From Liquorilactobacillus ghanensis DSM 18630 (lineage in GTDB: Bacteria; Bacillota; Bacilli; Lactobacillales; Lactobacillaceae): a stretch of 64,000 bases of DNA. Shown here one piece after another: positions 1 through 8,511 of the stretch. The stretch covers positions 62,001 to 126,000 of the forward strand of contig NZ_AZGB01000016.1 of NCBI RefSeq assembly GCF_001435235.1, in the 5' to 3' direction. Below the pieces are notes generated by a model that worked only from the letters and a program-made list of their open reading frames with translations, had not been told where the DNA came from and did not search any database. Within the stretch, counting starts at the first letter, position 1. Each line of letters opens with the position of its first letter. A program made the position numbers and the translations under genes.

Positions 1-172
1 TAATTAATTCACTAGGCACTTGGGCTAAAAGTGGCTGTAGTGATTCCATACAATTGCGAATGGTTTTAATACTATTTGAAACTAATAAAGAAATTGTCAG
101 GGTAGTTGTATAAGCCCTTTGATTTTGACGAACAAAATCATTAATTTTTTGTTGTCGTGTGAAATCGGTCAT
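1..172 (-). CDS. Unknown protein, N-terminal 57 residues (truncated by window edge)
   Basis: An open frame runs leftward from ATG at 172 to the edge without a stop. The start is well supported: TAAGGAG lies a few bases upstream (about 183-189 on the plus strand), and a sigma-28-type promoter precedes it at 220-246. The visible residues (starting MTDFTRQQKINDFVRQNQ) are soluble and helix-prone, with no motif I recognise. The flagellar-type promoter suggests a motility or late flagellar gene, which is inference only. It is divergent from the glycan operon beginning at 347 and shares its intergenic region. Confidence 0.7.
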   Translation of the reverse strand, partial: MTDFTRQQKINDFVRQNQRAYTTTLTISLLVSNSIKTIRNCMESLQPLLAQVPSELI

Positions 173-219
173 TTATTAATTACTCCTTAAGTTCGATTTT
201 AATTAAGCTAATACAGTTG

Positions 220-246
220 ATATCGGATAAAAAGATGAGAATTTAA
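220..246 (-). promoter_or_regulatory. Sigma-28 (FliA/SigD) promoter for the leftward gene
   Basis: Read on the minus strand: TTAA, a 15-base spacer, then TCCGATAT. The SigD/FliA consensus is TAAA, 15 bases, GCCGATAA. The same architecture and spacing occur before each chemoreceptor gene in this window. It lies about 50 bases upstream of the ATG at 172. Confidence 0.75.
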
Positions 247-278
247 ACAGTATTAGAAGATATCCGGCAATTCTAAGC

Positions 279-305
279 TTAAAGTTCCTTAATAATAGAC
301 GATAA
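279..305 (+). promoter_or_regulatory. Sigma-28 (FliA/SigD) promoter for the glycan operon
   Basis: TTAA at 279-282, a 15-base spacer, and GACGATAA at 298-305. It lies about 40 bases upstream of the ATG at 347 and faces away from the matching promoter at 220-246. It ties the downstream sugar-nucleotide and transferase genes to the flagellar regulon. Confidence 0.72.
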
Positions 306-346
306 ATAAAAACAGGACAGAATAATTGATTAAGGAAGATAAAATA

Positions 347-1831
347 ATGATTTTTCTAAAAAAGAAACGACGATTATTGGACCTTTTAAAAACAACGGTT
401 CAGATGATTGATCTAATAAAAAACAAAAATCAATCTGAAGTAATTAATAATTGCCAAGAAGCGGTTAAAACAATTGCTGATAGCCTTGAAGGTGAACTGG
501 CAGAGGGTGAAACTGTTTTTAATGATTTGCAAACTATGTATGACCTCTTAACACTAATTGATCAGCAACAAGTTGATCTTACTTCGGAACTGATCTTTAA
601 AATGAAACAACTGCTGGTCCTGATTGTCGATAAATTAGATAAACTTATTCCGGTTAAACTAAATATTGCTTTTATGCCGTATAAAGTAACCATGTGGGAT
701 AGTTTGGCGTCAATCTATGAAGCGGCTAAGCAGGATCCTGATTGTACTGCTAAGATTATACCGATACCGTACTATGAAATTGCAGCTGATAAGACGACAT
801 CAGTTTATGAAGGAGATCTTTTCCCAAATGATATTCCAATCGTTCCATATAATGAATATGACTTAGCAAAAGAAGAACCGGATATTATTTTTATTCATAA
901 TGCGTATGATCAATATAATGATTTTACACAAGTAAATAAGCGATTTTTTACATCTAATTTAAAACAATATACTGATATGTTGGTATATGTTCCGTATCAT
1001 ATTACTAGTTTTAGTAAAATGGCTCCAAATAGACCATATATTACGTATGCAATACCAACGATGGTAAATATTGATAAAATTATTGTTGCTGGACAATTTG
1101 TTAAAGATGCAGCAATAAAATATGGAATACCTGAGGAAAAAGTTTTAGTACTAGGTTCTCCAAAGATGGATGCAGTCCGTCAAGCTATTAAGGATAAGAA
1201 AAAGATACCAAAAAAATGGCAAAAAAAATTAATAAATAAATACGTATTCGCTTTGGATACAAATTGTATGGATTTTGTTAATAATCAGTTTTATGAATTT
1301 GCTTATATTGAGCAAGTCTTTGATGCTACCAGAATGATTCCCAATTGCGCTGTAATCTGGCGACCACATCCTTTAACTAGGATTTCGATAGCTCATTATA
1401 TTCCACAAATGTTAAGTATGTATGATAATTGTATAACAGAAATTAAATCTGAATCTAGCAGATATCCAAACATCATATTGGATGATAGTTCAGATTACTT
1501 GTCTTTTTTTAAAGCTTCAGATGCCTACATTTCCGCAACTAATTCGTTAATGGCAGCTTATACATTAACTGACCAACCAATCATTATTTCTGCAGGGAAA
1601 TTGGGGAATAGTATTTTATTATCAGATGAGGCTTTTTATCATTTTTATGATCCGAATTATCCATGGTACAAGATTGCCAAAAATCTGGTCAATGGAAAAG
1701 ATCCTAAAAAAAAGTTGCGTCACAATTTAACTAGTCAGATATATAGCTATACAGATGGCACAAGCGGTAAAACAATTTATCAAGAGATTAAAAAAGAAAC
1801 TATTTTGAAGATGACGGGTGAACTTAAATGA
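347..1831 (+). CDS. CDP-glycerol glycerophosphotransferase-like (teichoic-acid type) transferase
   Basis: The 494-residue product resembles the TagF/TarF superfamily, which moves alcohol phosphates from CDP-polyols onto an acceptor. Residues 1-100 are helical and probably form a coiled coil. A GT-B-like region begins near the MPYKVTMWDSL stretch. The C-terminal half has GSPKMDAV (near residue 275) and WRPHPL (near 350), matching the conserved GxPR.D and .pHP signatures. I chose ATG 347 over an upstream TTG at 326 because AAGGAAG sits at a good distance. No signal peptide or membrane span is visible. It overlaps the next gene by four bases (ATGA) and is first in the operon. The actual donor and acceptor are unknown; a CDP-pentitol donor is inferred from the neighbours. 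Confidence 0.75.
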   Translation: MIFLKKKRRLLDLLKTTVQMIDLIKNKNQSEVINNCQEAVKTIADSLEGELAEGETVFNDLQTMYDLLTLIDQQQVDLTSELIFKMKQLLVLIVDKLDKLIPVKLNIAFMPYKVTMWDSLASIYEAAKQDPDCTAKIIPIPYYEIAADKTTSVYEGDLFPNDIPIVPYNEYDLAKEEPDIIFIHNAYDQYNDFTQVNKRFFTSNLKQYTDMLVYVPYHITSFSKMAPNRPYITYAIPTMVNIDKIIVAGQFVKDAAIKYGIPEEKVLVLGSPKMDAVRQAIKDKKKIPKKWQKKLINKYVFALDTNCMDFVNNQFYEFAYIEQVFDATRMIPNCAVIWRPHPLTRISIAHYIPQMLSMYDNCITEIKSESSRYPNIILDDSSDYLSFFKASDAYISATNSLMAAYTLTDQPIIISAGKLGNSILLSDEAFYHFYDPNYPWYKIAKNLVNGKDPKKKLRHNLTSQIYSYTDGTSGKTIYQEIKKETILKMTGELK

Positions 1832-2541
1832 ATTTAGCACTAATTATTGCTGGTGGAGTTGGTCGGCGAATGCATCAAGATATACCTAAACAATTTTTAA
1901 CTGTTGATAATCGTCCGGTAATTATTCATACATTGGAAGCTTTTCAAAAGCATCCAAGTATTGATGCAATTGCAGTTGCTTGTGTTGCTGGTTGGGAGAA
2001 AGTTTTACGAGCTTATGCTAAACAGTTTAATATTACTAAATTAAAGTTCATTGTACCCGGTGGAGAAAATGGTCAGGATTCAATTCGTAATGGGTTATTT
2101 GAATTAGAGAAACATTATGACAAACAGACGGTGGTTTTAATCCACGATGCAATTCGACCAATGATTTCAGAAGATATTATTTCTGATTGTATTGTTACCG
2201 TGCAAAAGTTTGGTTCAGCAATTGCAACGATTCCTTGTGCAGAAGCAATGATGGAAACGGAAAATGGTCAAGTTTCGATTGGCAGCTATCCTCGGGAAAA
2301 ATTGTTACGAGCACAAACGCCACAAGGGTTCCGTTTAGGAAAATTATGTTCGATGCATCGAAAAGCTTTAGCAAAGGGAATCACTAATTCTGTTGCATCA
2401 TGTACAATGTTTGCTGAATTGGGAGAGAAAGTGCATTTTTCATTGGGTTCAGAAAAGAATATTAAATTAACAACAACTGATGACTTAGAAATCTTTAAAG
2501 CACTATTATCGGTAAAAAAATCCCAATGGTTAAAGCATTGA
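1828..2541 (+). CDS. IspD/TarI-like cytidylyltransferase
   Basis: The 237-residue protein belongs to the IspD/TarI family, which transfers CMP from CTP to a sugar- or polyol-phosphate. The N-terminal nucleotide-binding loop is ALIIAGGVGRRM (expected form AAGxGxR), followed by PKQF; the HDAIRP motif of the family lies near residue 108, and RAQTPQGF near 153. The length is typical. It lies inside a glycan operon (four-base overlap upstream, 14-base gap downstream), not beside isoprenoid genes, so a CDP-polyol role like TarI, or like the pneumococcal capsule enzymes for CDP-arabinitol and CDP-mannitol, is more likely than methylerythritol phosphate. The true substrate cannot be read from sequence. 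Confidence 0.82.
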   Translation: MNLALIIAGGVGRRMHQDIPKQFLTVDNRPVIIHTLEAFQKHPSIDAIAVACVAGWEKVLRAYAKQFNITKLKFIVPGGENGQDSIRNGLFELEKHYDKQTVVLIHDAIRPMISEDIISDCIVTVQKFGSAIATIPCAEAMMETENGQVSIGSYPREKLLRAQTPQGFRLGKLCSMHRKALAKGITNSVASCTMFAELGEKVHFSLGSEKNIKLTTTDDLEIFKALLSVKKSQWLKH

Positions 2542-2555
2542 TGGAGAATTAATTT

Positions 2556-3635
2556 ATGAAAAATTTAAACAAAATATATCAAGGCGATCTCAAAACAGCA
2601 CTTGCAAATTCATTACAAATCGAACAACTCGCAGGAAAATCAATCTTGGTTACCGGGGCGACTGGTACGATTGGCTCTTTTTTAGTTGATGAATTTTTAG
2701 AGTATAACAAGCTGCATCAAAACAAGATAGAGATTTTTGCTACTAGCCGTAGTTTAGAGCATTTGCAGAATGTTTTTCAAGAACAATCAGCGGAATTGCA
2801 TTTTATTGAATTTAATAATCAGCAACCAATAAAATTTGATTTTCAGGTCGATTATATTATTCATAATGCGGGTAACGCCTATCCGAGTGCTTTTAAACAA
2901 GATCCGGTTGGAACCATTATGGGTAATACCATGGGAACCTATAATCTGTTGCAATATGCTCACCAAAATAAAATTAAACGTTTTTTGTATGTATCTTCGG
3001 GAGAAATTTATGGTCAAGAAGCAGACTTGACAACTGGATTTAATGAAGACTACACAGGACATGTTGAACCATTAAGCAGTCGATCATGTTATCCCAATAG
3101 TAAACGAGTGTGTGAGACACTATGTGCATCTTTTGCTGAACAATATCATTTGGATATAGTTGTTGTTCGCCCATGCCATACCTATGGGCCAAGGATAACC
3201 GATAATGATAATCGGGCGCACGTGCAGTTCTTAAAAGCAGCCTTACAAGATGCTGAAATAACACTTAAAAGCCAGGGAAAACAATTACGCTCATATTGTT
3301 ATGTTGCTGATTGCGCAGCCGGAATTATAACTACTTTATTAAAAGGACAAACTAATTATGCTTATAATATTGCCAATTCTAGTTCGGTTACTACGTTGAA
3401 AAATTTAGCCGAAACAATAGCTAAACTAGCTGGTAAAAAAATTGAATATTGCAAATTAGAACAGACTAGAAATGATTCGCCGATTCAACACCAGGTTTTG
3501 AGTGCTGCTCGACTTGAAAAACTTGGTTGGCAAGGAAAGTATGATTTAGTTTTAGGATTGCAACATACCTTAAGTATTATGCAGCAAGAGGAGTTGGAAG
3601 AAAGTGCTCGAGAAATTAAAACAGCAAGTTTATGA
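2556..3635 (+). CDS. NAD-dependent epimerase/dehydratase (extended SDR)
   Basis: This 359-residue extended short-chain dehydrogenase has the Rossmann motif TGATGTIG near residue 33, an upstream catalytic Ser in YVSSGEIYG, and the YxxxK pair in CYPNSKR. It resembles sugar-nucleotide dehydratases and decarboxylases (RmlB/Uxs type). Immediately after an IspD-like cytidylyltransferase, it may reduce or epimerise a CDP-linked keto-sugar; paired cytidylyltransferase and SDR enzymes make CDP-ribitol in Haemophilus type a (Bcs1/Acs1) and CDP-polyols in some pneumococcal capsules. It starts after GGAG and overlaps the following gene by 32 bases, which indicates tight co-translation. Family assignment is firm; substrate is inference. 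Confidence 0.85.
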   Translation: MKNLNKIYQGDLKTALANSLQIEQLAGKSILVTGATGTIGSFLVDEFLEYNKLHQNKIEIFATSRSLEHLQNVFQEQSAELHFIEFNNQQPIKFDFQVDYIIHNAGNAYPSAFKQDPVGTIMGNTMGTYNLLQYAHQNKIKRFLYVSSGEIYGQEADLTTGFNEDYTGHVEPLSSRSCYPNSKRVCETLCASFAEQYHLDIVVVRPCHTYGPRITDNDNRAHVQFLKAALQDAEITLKSQGKQLRSYCYVADCAAGIITTLLKGQTNYAYNIANSSSVTTLKNLAETIAKLAGKKIEYCKLEQTRNDSPIQHQVLSAARLEKLGWQGKYDLVLGLQHTLSIMQQEELEESAREIKTASL

Positions 3636-4302
3636 AGCTAATATGCAACTGTCACAGTTGGGACTAGTTAATTTTACTTGGGGAAATGTTTCAGGAATTG
3701 ATCGTGAACAGGGGCTATTTGTTATTAAACCTTCGGGAGTTCCTTATGAACAGCTAAAACCAGCTGATTTGGTAGTAGTTGATTTAAAAGAAAATGTTAT
3801 TGAAGGAAAGTTACGACCATCCTCAGATACACCGACACATGCAGTTTTGTATCGTCAATTTCCGGGAATTAGAGGCATTGCTCATACCCACTCTCCTTGG
3901 GCGGTAAGTTTTGCGGCTGCAGGCCGACCAATTCCGATTCTTAATACAACCCATGCTGATACTTTTTATGGTGAAATACCAGTTTCTCGAGGATTAACGG
4001 CTACAGAAATCAATGATGATTATGAAGAAAATACTGGTAAGGTAATTGTCGATACTTTTAATAAACAGCATTTATCACCATTTGAAATGAAGGGAATTTT
4101 AGTTAATCAACATGGACCATTTACTTGGGGAATGGATGCAAAAGAAGCAGTTTATAACGCTAAGGTTTTAGAAGTTGTGGCGGAAACAGACTACCATACA
4201 ATGATTTTGAATCCAACTGTAAAATCAATGAGTCCTAATTTGTTGAACAAGCACTATTTACGTAAACATGGGGAAAATGCATATTACGGTCAAAAAAATT
4301 AA
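3604..4302 (+). CDS. L-ribulose-5-phosphate 4-epimerase-like (class II aldolase, AraD family)
   Basis: The 232 residues match AraD closely. LVNFTWGNVSG and KPSGVPYEQL form the substrate loop, SSDTPTH follows, the zinc ligands are in IAHTHSPWA, and a third His lies in VNQHGPFTWG. AraD interconverts L-ribulose-5-phosphate and D-xylulose-5-phosphate. No arabinose catabolism genes are nearby, so the enzyme probably supplies a pentulose phosphate to the cytidylyltransferase upstream; that link is inference. The start is GTG at 3604, preceded by AGGAG and lying inside the end of the previous gene. It is the last gene of the four-gene operon before more AT-rich sequence begins. Confidence 0.85.
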   Translation: MLEKLKQQVYEANMQLSQLGLVNFTWGNVSGIDREQGLFVIKPSGVPYEQLKPADLVVVDLKENVIEGKLRPSSDTPTHAVLYRQFPGIRGIAHTHSPWAVSFAAAGRPIPILNTTHADTFYGEIPVSRGLTATEINDDYEENTGKVIVDTFNKQHLSPFEMKGILVNQHGPFTWGMDAKEAVYNAKVLEVVAETDYHTMILNPTVKSMSPNLLNKHYLRKHGENAYYGQKN

Positions 4303-4314
4303 GTTGGGGTAAAG

Positions 4315-5400
4315 ATGAATTATTATTTAAAAGAAATTAAACCGCTTAACAGTCGTTCAAATAAAACCGGTGGAGCAAAAATAAGACAAGATGTTGAAAA
4401 AATCTTGAGTAAACAGAATTTTACTGCAATAGCTATACCTAATATACCGCGGTTAGGTAATATTGATTATATTTCTGTCAGTTTATTAAATCATTACCGG
4501 GTCATGCGTTTATGGCAAAAGAGAATAGCTTTTTTAAAAGAAGGGGATAATTTAGTAATTCAATTTCCTTTAATTATTCAACATTCTATTTTTTTAAAAC
4601 GTGTACTAAAGAGTTTGACTAGAAAAAAAATAAAAATAATTTTGATTATTCATGACCTTGAATCATTGAGAGTTACTAAAAGGCAGGATATTTCTATTAT
4701 AAAACAATTTATTTTAAATAAAGAGGAAAAACTATTTTTGAAATATGCTTTCAAAATTATTGTTCACAACTCTACTATGAAAAGATACTTAATTAAACAG
4801 GGATTTGAAAAACAAAAGCTAATATCAATAGAAATTTTTGACTATTTAATTTCTAATTTTGATAAAAACAAATTTGAAAGTCGTAAAATAGCTAAAAATC
4901 AACCTATCATTATTGCGGGTACCCTACGTTACCATAAAGCTAGTTATATTTATCACTTACCATCAAACGTAAAATTTAATTTATATGGTGTTGGTTATGA
5001 TGAAAAAATTCAACAATCAAATGTGAATTATAATGGAGCATTTTCTCCTGAAGAATTACCATATCGGCTTGATGGAAGTTATGGACTAGTCTGGGATGGT
5101 GACAGTATTTATTCATGTACAGGAATTTATGGAAAGTATCTGAGGATTAATGATCCGCACAAACTTTCACTTTATTTAGTGGCTGGTTTGCCAGTTATTA
5201 TTTGGAAAGGTGCAGCCCAAGCTGATTTTGTTAGGAAAAACGGCTGTGGATTGATTATTGATTCACTAACAAATATTCAAAGTATAATAAATTCAGTTTC
5301 CAATGAAAATTATTTGTTAATGAAGAGGCGAGCCCAAAAAATGGGAGAAAAACTGCATTCAGGTTTTTTTTTGAAAAAACTATTAAATCAATTGATTTAG
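4315..5400 (+). CDS. Gtf3/galactofuranosyltransferase-like glycosyltransferase
   Basis: The 361-residue protein resembles Gtf3-type (GT-B fold) glucosyltransferases and bacterial 'beta-1,6-galactofuranosyltransferases'. Visible family features are IILIIHDLESLR (near 118), the donor-domain segment GLVWDGDS, LSLYLVAGLPVIIW, and a C-terminal GFFLKKLLNQL. Gtf3 of streptococci extends glycans on serine-rich adhesins. Here the neighbours suggest extension of a glycan on a surface or flagellar protein. It starts 12 bases after the AraD-like gene behind TTGGGGTAAAG. From here to about 11.8 kb the coding sequence is strikingly AT-rich. Donor and acceptor sugars are unknown. Confidence 0.75.
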   Translation: MNYYLKEIKPLNSRSNKTGGAKIRQDVEKILSKQNFTAIAIPNIPRLGNIDYISVSLLNHYRVMRLWQKRIAFLKEGDNLVIQFPLIIQHSIFLKRVLKSLTRKKIKIILIIHDLESLRVTKRQDISIIKQFILNKEEKLFLKYAFKIIVHNSTMKRYLIKQGFEKQKLISIEIFDYLISNFDKNKFESRKIAKNQPIIIAGTLRYHKASYIYHLPSNVKFNLYGVGYDEKIQQSNVNYNGAFSPEELPYRLDGSYGLVWDGDSIYSCTGIYGKYLRINDPHKLSLYLVAGLPVIIWKGAAQADFVRKNGCGLIIDSLTNIQSIINSVSNENYLLMKRRAQKMGEKLHSGFFLKKLLNQLI

Positions 5401-5409
5401 GTGATATTG

Positions 5410-6543
5410 ATGAAAAAACGTGTTATTGGTATACCAATTTATAAACATAATTTAAATAATACAGAAAAGGTTTCATTGCAACGAATAAATCAATGCTTTA
5501 AAAATGAAGCTATTGTATTCATTGCTCCAGTCAATCTAGAATTTGATTTTACTAAGGTACTTTCAAATTATAAAGTGTTTCGTTATCCGAATTATTTTTT
5601 TAAAAATCGTAGAACTTATAGTCAGCTATTGCTCTCTACCGCTTTCTATGAGTCATTCAAAGAATATGAGTACTTACTAATTTGTCAATTAGATGTATTC
5701 GTGTTCTCAAATCGTTTGAATGAATTTTGTAATTTAAATTATGACTATATTGGTGCACCGATGTATTTTCCATTTGGTTCAAATGTAGGAAATGGCGGAT
5801 TTTCACTTCGAAAAGTTACTAGTTGTATTAGAATGCTAAAAATGAGAGATAGAATATATCTCAATAATCCTTGGCAAACAAGTTTAGAAATGATGGAAGA
5901 TCAATTTTTTTCTTATTGTGGAAATAGACCAGAATTGAGTTTTAAAGTGTCAGATATTGAAGTAGCAGTTAGGTTTGCAATCGATGCGTGCTTTGAAATA
6001 AAAAATGAAAAAAATATTCCATTTGCTATTCATAAGTTTAATTTTGTTTCTTCTCCATGGAAAAAAAGAATTTTCGATTTAGGTTTTAAATTACCCCAAG
6101 TTGCTACAAGTGAAATTCAAGCTTTTAAAAGAGGCGTTGAGCAAATGCAGCTTTGCTTTTGGGAGTATAAGTTATATCAGTCTCCAAATTTAACAAAAAT
6201 AAAAAGGACTTTTAAAACAGTATTTCCTTTGAAAAATGTGTCAATTTGGGGCTTGGGAACTAATGGTAATCGGTGCCAGAATTTGTTTAACTTAGTAGGA
6301 ATAAGAATATCATGTGTTTATGATAATGCTTTTACATATACTAAGATGATAGATGGTGTATTGTATACAAATTTTCAACAATTTGGTTTGATAAAGGGTC
6401 TGCCGATTTTAATTACGACAGTAGATTATGAGGATGAGATATCTGGTAAACTGATTGATTTAGGGCTTAAAAAAAATCAAGACTTTTTTTTGTTTAGTGA
6501 AATTGAAAAAGAAGTATTAAGCAAATATTTTGATAAGCAATAA
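5410..6543 (+). CDS. DUF5672-type glycosyltransferase with C-terminal Rossmann-like module
   Basis: The 377-residue protein has two parts. Residues 1 to about 240 look like a DUF5672/GT-A-type glycosyltransferase: CQLDVFVF (a DxD-like position), YIGAPMYFP, and GNGGFSLRK. From about residue 270, KNVSIWGLGTNGNRCQNLF opens a nucleotide-binding-like module that recurs in the neighbouring genes at 6817, 8512 and 10472. I prefer ATG 5410 to GTG 5401, which directly follows the previous stop and lies within the AGGTGAT ribosome site. It is likely co-transcribed with the gene ending at 5400. The role of the C-terminal module is unknown. Confidence 0.68.
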   Translation: MKKRVIGIPIYKHNLNNTEKVSLQRINQCFKNEAIVFIAPVNLEFDFTKVLSNYKVFRYPNYFFKNRRTYSQLLLSTAFYESFKEYEYLLICQLDVFVFSNRLNEFCNLNYDYIGAPMYFPFGSNVGNGGFSLRKVTSCIRMLKMRDRIYLNNPWQTSLEMMEDQFFSYCGNRPELSFKVSDIEVAVRFAIDACFEIKNEKNIPFAIHKFNFVSSPWKKRIFDLGFKLPQVATSEIQAFKRGVEQMQLCFWEYKLYQSPNLTKIKRTFKTVFPLKNVSIWGLGTNGNRCQNLFNLVGIRISCVYDNAFTYTKMIDGVLYTNFQQFGLIKGLPILITTVDYEDEISGKLIDLGLKKNQDFFLFSEIEKEVLSKYFDKQ

Positions 6544-6816
6544 GTCATTCTTAAAGAAATTTTGGTTTGCTTAGAAAGATATAACAGCAAGAATTAAGTA
6601 TAATTCCGATAAGGATGCTAATTTTTTAAAATTTAAAGACAGAATGGATAGAAATATAAACTAATCTTAAATAATTATATATCATAAAGATGTTTTTTGT
6701 GGAAATTTGGAGCCAAGAGAAATTATTATTTTAATTCATGATAAATTATTTGATGTAGAATTAAAATGCCAATTACTTTATCTTAATTCAATAAAATTGC
6801 AAGGAGGGGAGTAAGA
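6544..6816. other. AT-rich gap between glycosyltransferase genes
   Basis: I see no gene here apart from a stretch of about 30 open codons (around 6580-6663) without a start, which may be the remnant of a lost gene. Just before 6817 there is a strong AAGGAGGGGAG ribosome site belonging to the next gene. An isolated TCCGATAA near 6606 lacks a TTAA at 15 bases, so I do not call it a promoter. Confidence 0.4.
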
Positions 6817-7857
6817 ATGTTAACAATTGGAATTACAACACATAACCGTTTACCTATATTAAAAAAGATGGCGAGTTCTTTATATGAATCAGATCTGGAT
6901 GTGCCTTATCATATTAGAATATATGATGATGCATCAACAGAATATGGTGTAAGTACCTTAAAAAAGTTATTTCCAGATGCAACATCAATTCATAGAAACC
7001 CAAAAACAATTAAAGCAGATAAAAACAGTTATTTAATGTATCAAGATTTTTTAAAAACCAGTGATCAATATTTTTTTAATGCTGATTCAGATTTAATTTT
7101 TAGAAAAGATTGGCTTATAGTAGGAATGAAATTAATAAAAAAAACTGATGGTGTTTTGACTCTTTTTAACGAACTTAAAACGAAGAGTATAGATATAAAC
7201 ACGCCTATTATCAAAGAAATTGAAAGTAGTGGGGCAGCAGGGATGCTATTGTCAAGAAATTGTGTAAACGAAATAATAAATAAGTTTACAATAAAATCTA
7301 TTCATGGCAGAGTGCCTATGTTTGATATTAAATGGTGTGAGTATTTAAAAAGTAGGGGGATTAGAATTTTTAGTGTTGAAAAAAGTCTTGTCCAACATAT
7401 AGGATTAATTGGTCAAAATTGTAAATTTTCTTCTTATGCTTTTGGTAAAAATTTTGCGGTTGATTCTGTAACTCAAGGTCAAATTTTTAATGACTTGCTA
7501 CTGGATATTGCAAGCGCTCAAAATACTATGCAACCGGCATATTATTTGTTTCCTTTTGCTGAAGTTCCTAAAAAAGCTAGAGTAATAATTTATGGGTATG
7601 GCCATGTTGGTATTAATTATGTTAATCAAATAAAAAAAAGTGGTTATTGTCAATTGATTGGTGTGGTTGATAAAAATTGGAGAGAAATTAATAAAAGTTT
7701 TGTAAAAGATCCTAAATATATAAAAAAATGGGATTTTGATTTTATTGTTTTAGCAGTATTCTCTACTAAAGACGCATTTGAAATAAAAAAGAAGTTATTG
7801 AGTGAAAACGTTAGATATAAAAACAAAATAATATTTAAAACGTATTTAATAAAATAA
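6817..7857 (+). CDS. Family 2 glycosyltransferase with C-terminal Rossmann-like module
   Basis: The first 180 or so residues form a GT2-like GT-A domain: LTIGITTHNRLPILKKM at the start, IYDDASTEYG, and NADSDLIFRKDW with the metal-binding acidic cluster. From about residue 248, ARVIIYGYGHVGINYVNQI begins a GxGxxG nucleotide-binding-like module similar to those in the genes at 5410, 8512 and 10472. The start follows AAGGAGGGGAG at ideal spacing. Composition is very AT-rich. It probably adds a sugar during assembly of the same surface glycan, but donor and acceptor are not readable from sequence. Confidence 0.72.
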   Translation: MLTIGITTHNRLPILKKMASSLYESDLDVPYHIRIYDDASTEYGVSTLKKLFPDATSIHRNPKTIKADKNSYLMYQDFLKTSDQYFFNADSDLIFRKDWLIVGMKLIKKTDGVLTLFNELKTKSIDINTPIIKEIESSGAAGMLLSRNCVNEIINKFTIKSIHGRVPMFDIKWCEYLKSRGIRIFSVEKSLVQHIGLIGQNCKFSSYAFGKNFAVDSVTQGQIFNDLLLDIASAQNTMQPAYYLFPFAEVPKKARVIIYGYGHVGINYVNQIKKSGYCQLIGVVDKNWREINKSFVKDPKYIKKWDFDFIVLAVFSTKDAFEIKKKLLSENVRYKNKIIFKTYLIK

Positions 7858-8511
7858 AGCTCGTTAAAATGTCACGAGATTACAAATAATTTGTGTAAAT
7901 GAATAAAAAACCTATTGAAAAATTTATGATTAAAACTACAAAAATCAATATTAAATAATTTTTCGCCAATAATTCAAAATAGCTATTAATCGTTAATCGT
8001 ATCTTGCAAGCTAAGTTAACTTGCTAGGTTAATGACATTTATGAACGTAGTGGCTTTTAATACTAGTAATTACTATAATATTCAGTACTTTTGTTTAACT
8101 GATTCCGAATATGGCATGTTGAGAGGATGTTTGGTTCTTATTATTCATTCACCTACAGCTGTTTCTAGCATTGTTGCTCAAGTAGTTAAGAAGGTTGAAG
8201 CTCGTAAAGTGCTTGTCATTATAGTGCTTGAGGAAAACAATACCCCCTTTTTAAAACGGTGGGGATAACTAATATTATATTTTTTACTATTCGGGTACGG
8301 AATTGATCTTGTGCGATGTAAGTCAATAATATTTTTTAAAAGTTTGGCAGGATAAATTTTTGGTATTATTAGATAATTGTTTCTTAATTGAGAAGTAATT
8401 TTATACTAATTTTAATAATTTAACTTAATTTACTAGTGCTTTGGTTAGCTATATTCAAAATGATATTTATAATTTATCTTTACAAATAACATTTATAAAA
8501 GAAGGATTATT
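7858..8511. other. 654-bp AT-rich gap; no convincing gene
   Basis: A 78-codon open frame (8032-8268) is present, but it has no ribosome site and no recognisable motif, and I do not accept it as a gene. The sequence GGAGATGG-like coding character of the flanking genes is absent. AGAAGGA at the right end is the ribosome site of the acetyltransferase at 8512. The stretch could hold debris of a lost glycan gene. Confidence 0.4.

Noticed and set aside
6600-6615. TCCGATAA resembling a sigma-28 -10
   Set aside because: No TTAA or TAAA lies 14-16 bases upstream, unlike the other sites.
8032-8268. 78-codon open frame in the gap after the GT2 gene
   Set aside because: There is no ribosome binding site, no recognisable motif and an atypical Cys/Val-rich composition; it is probably chance or debris.
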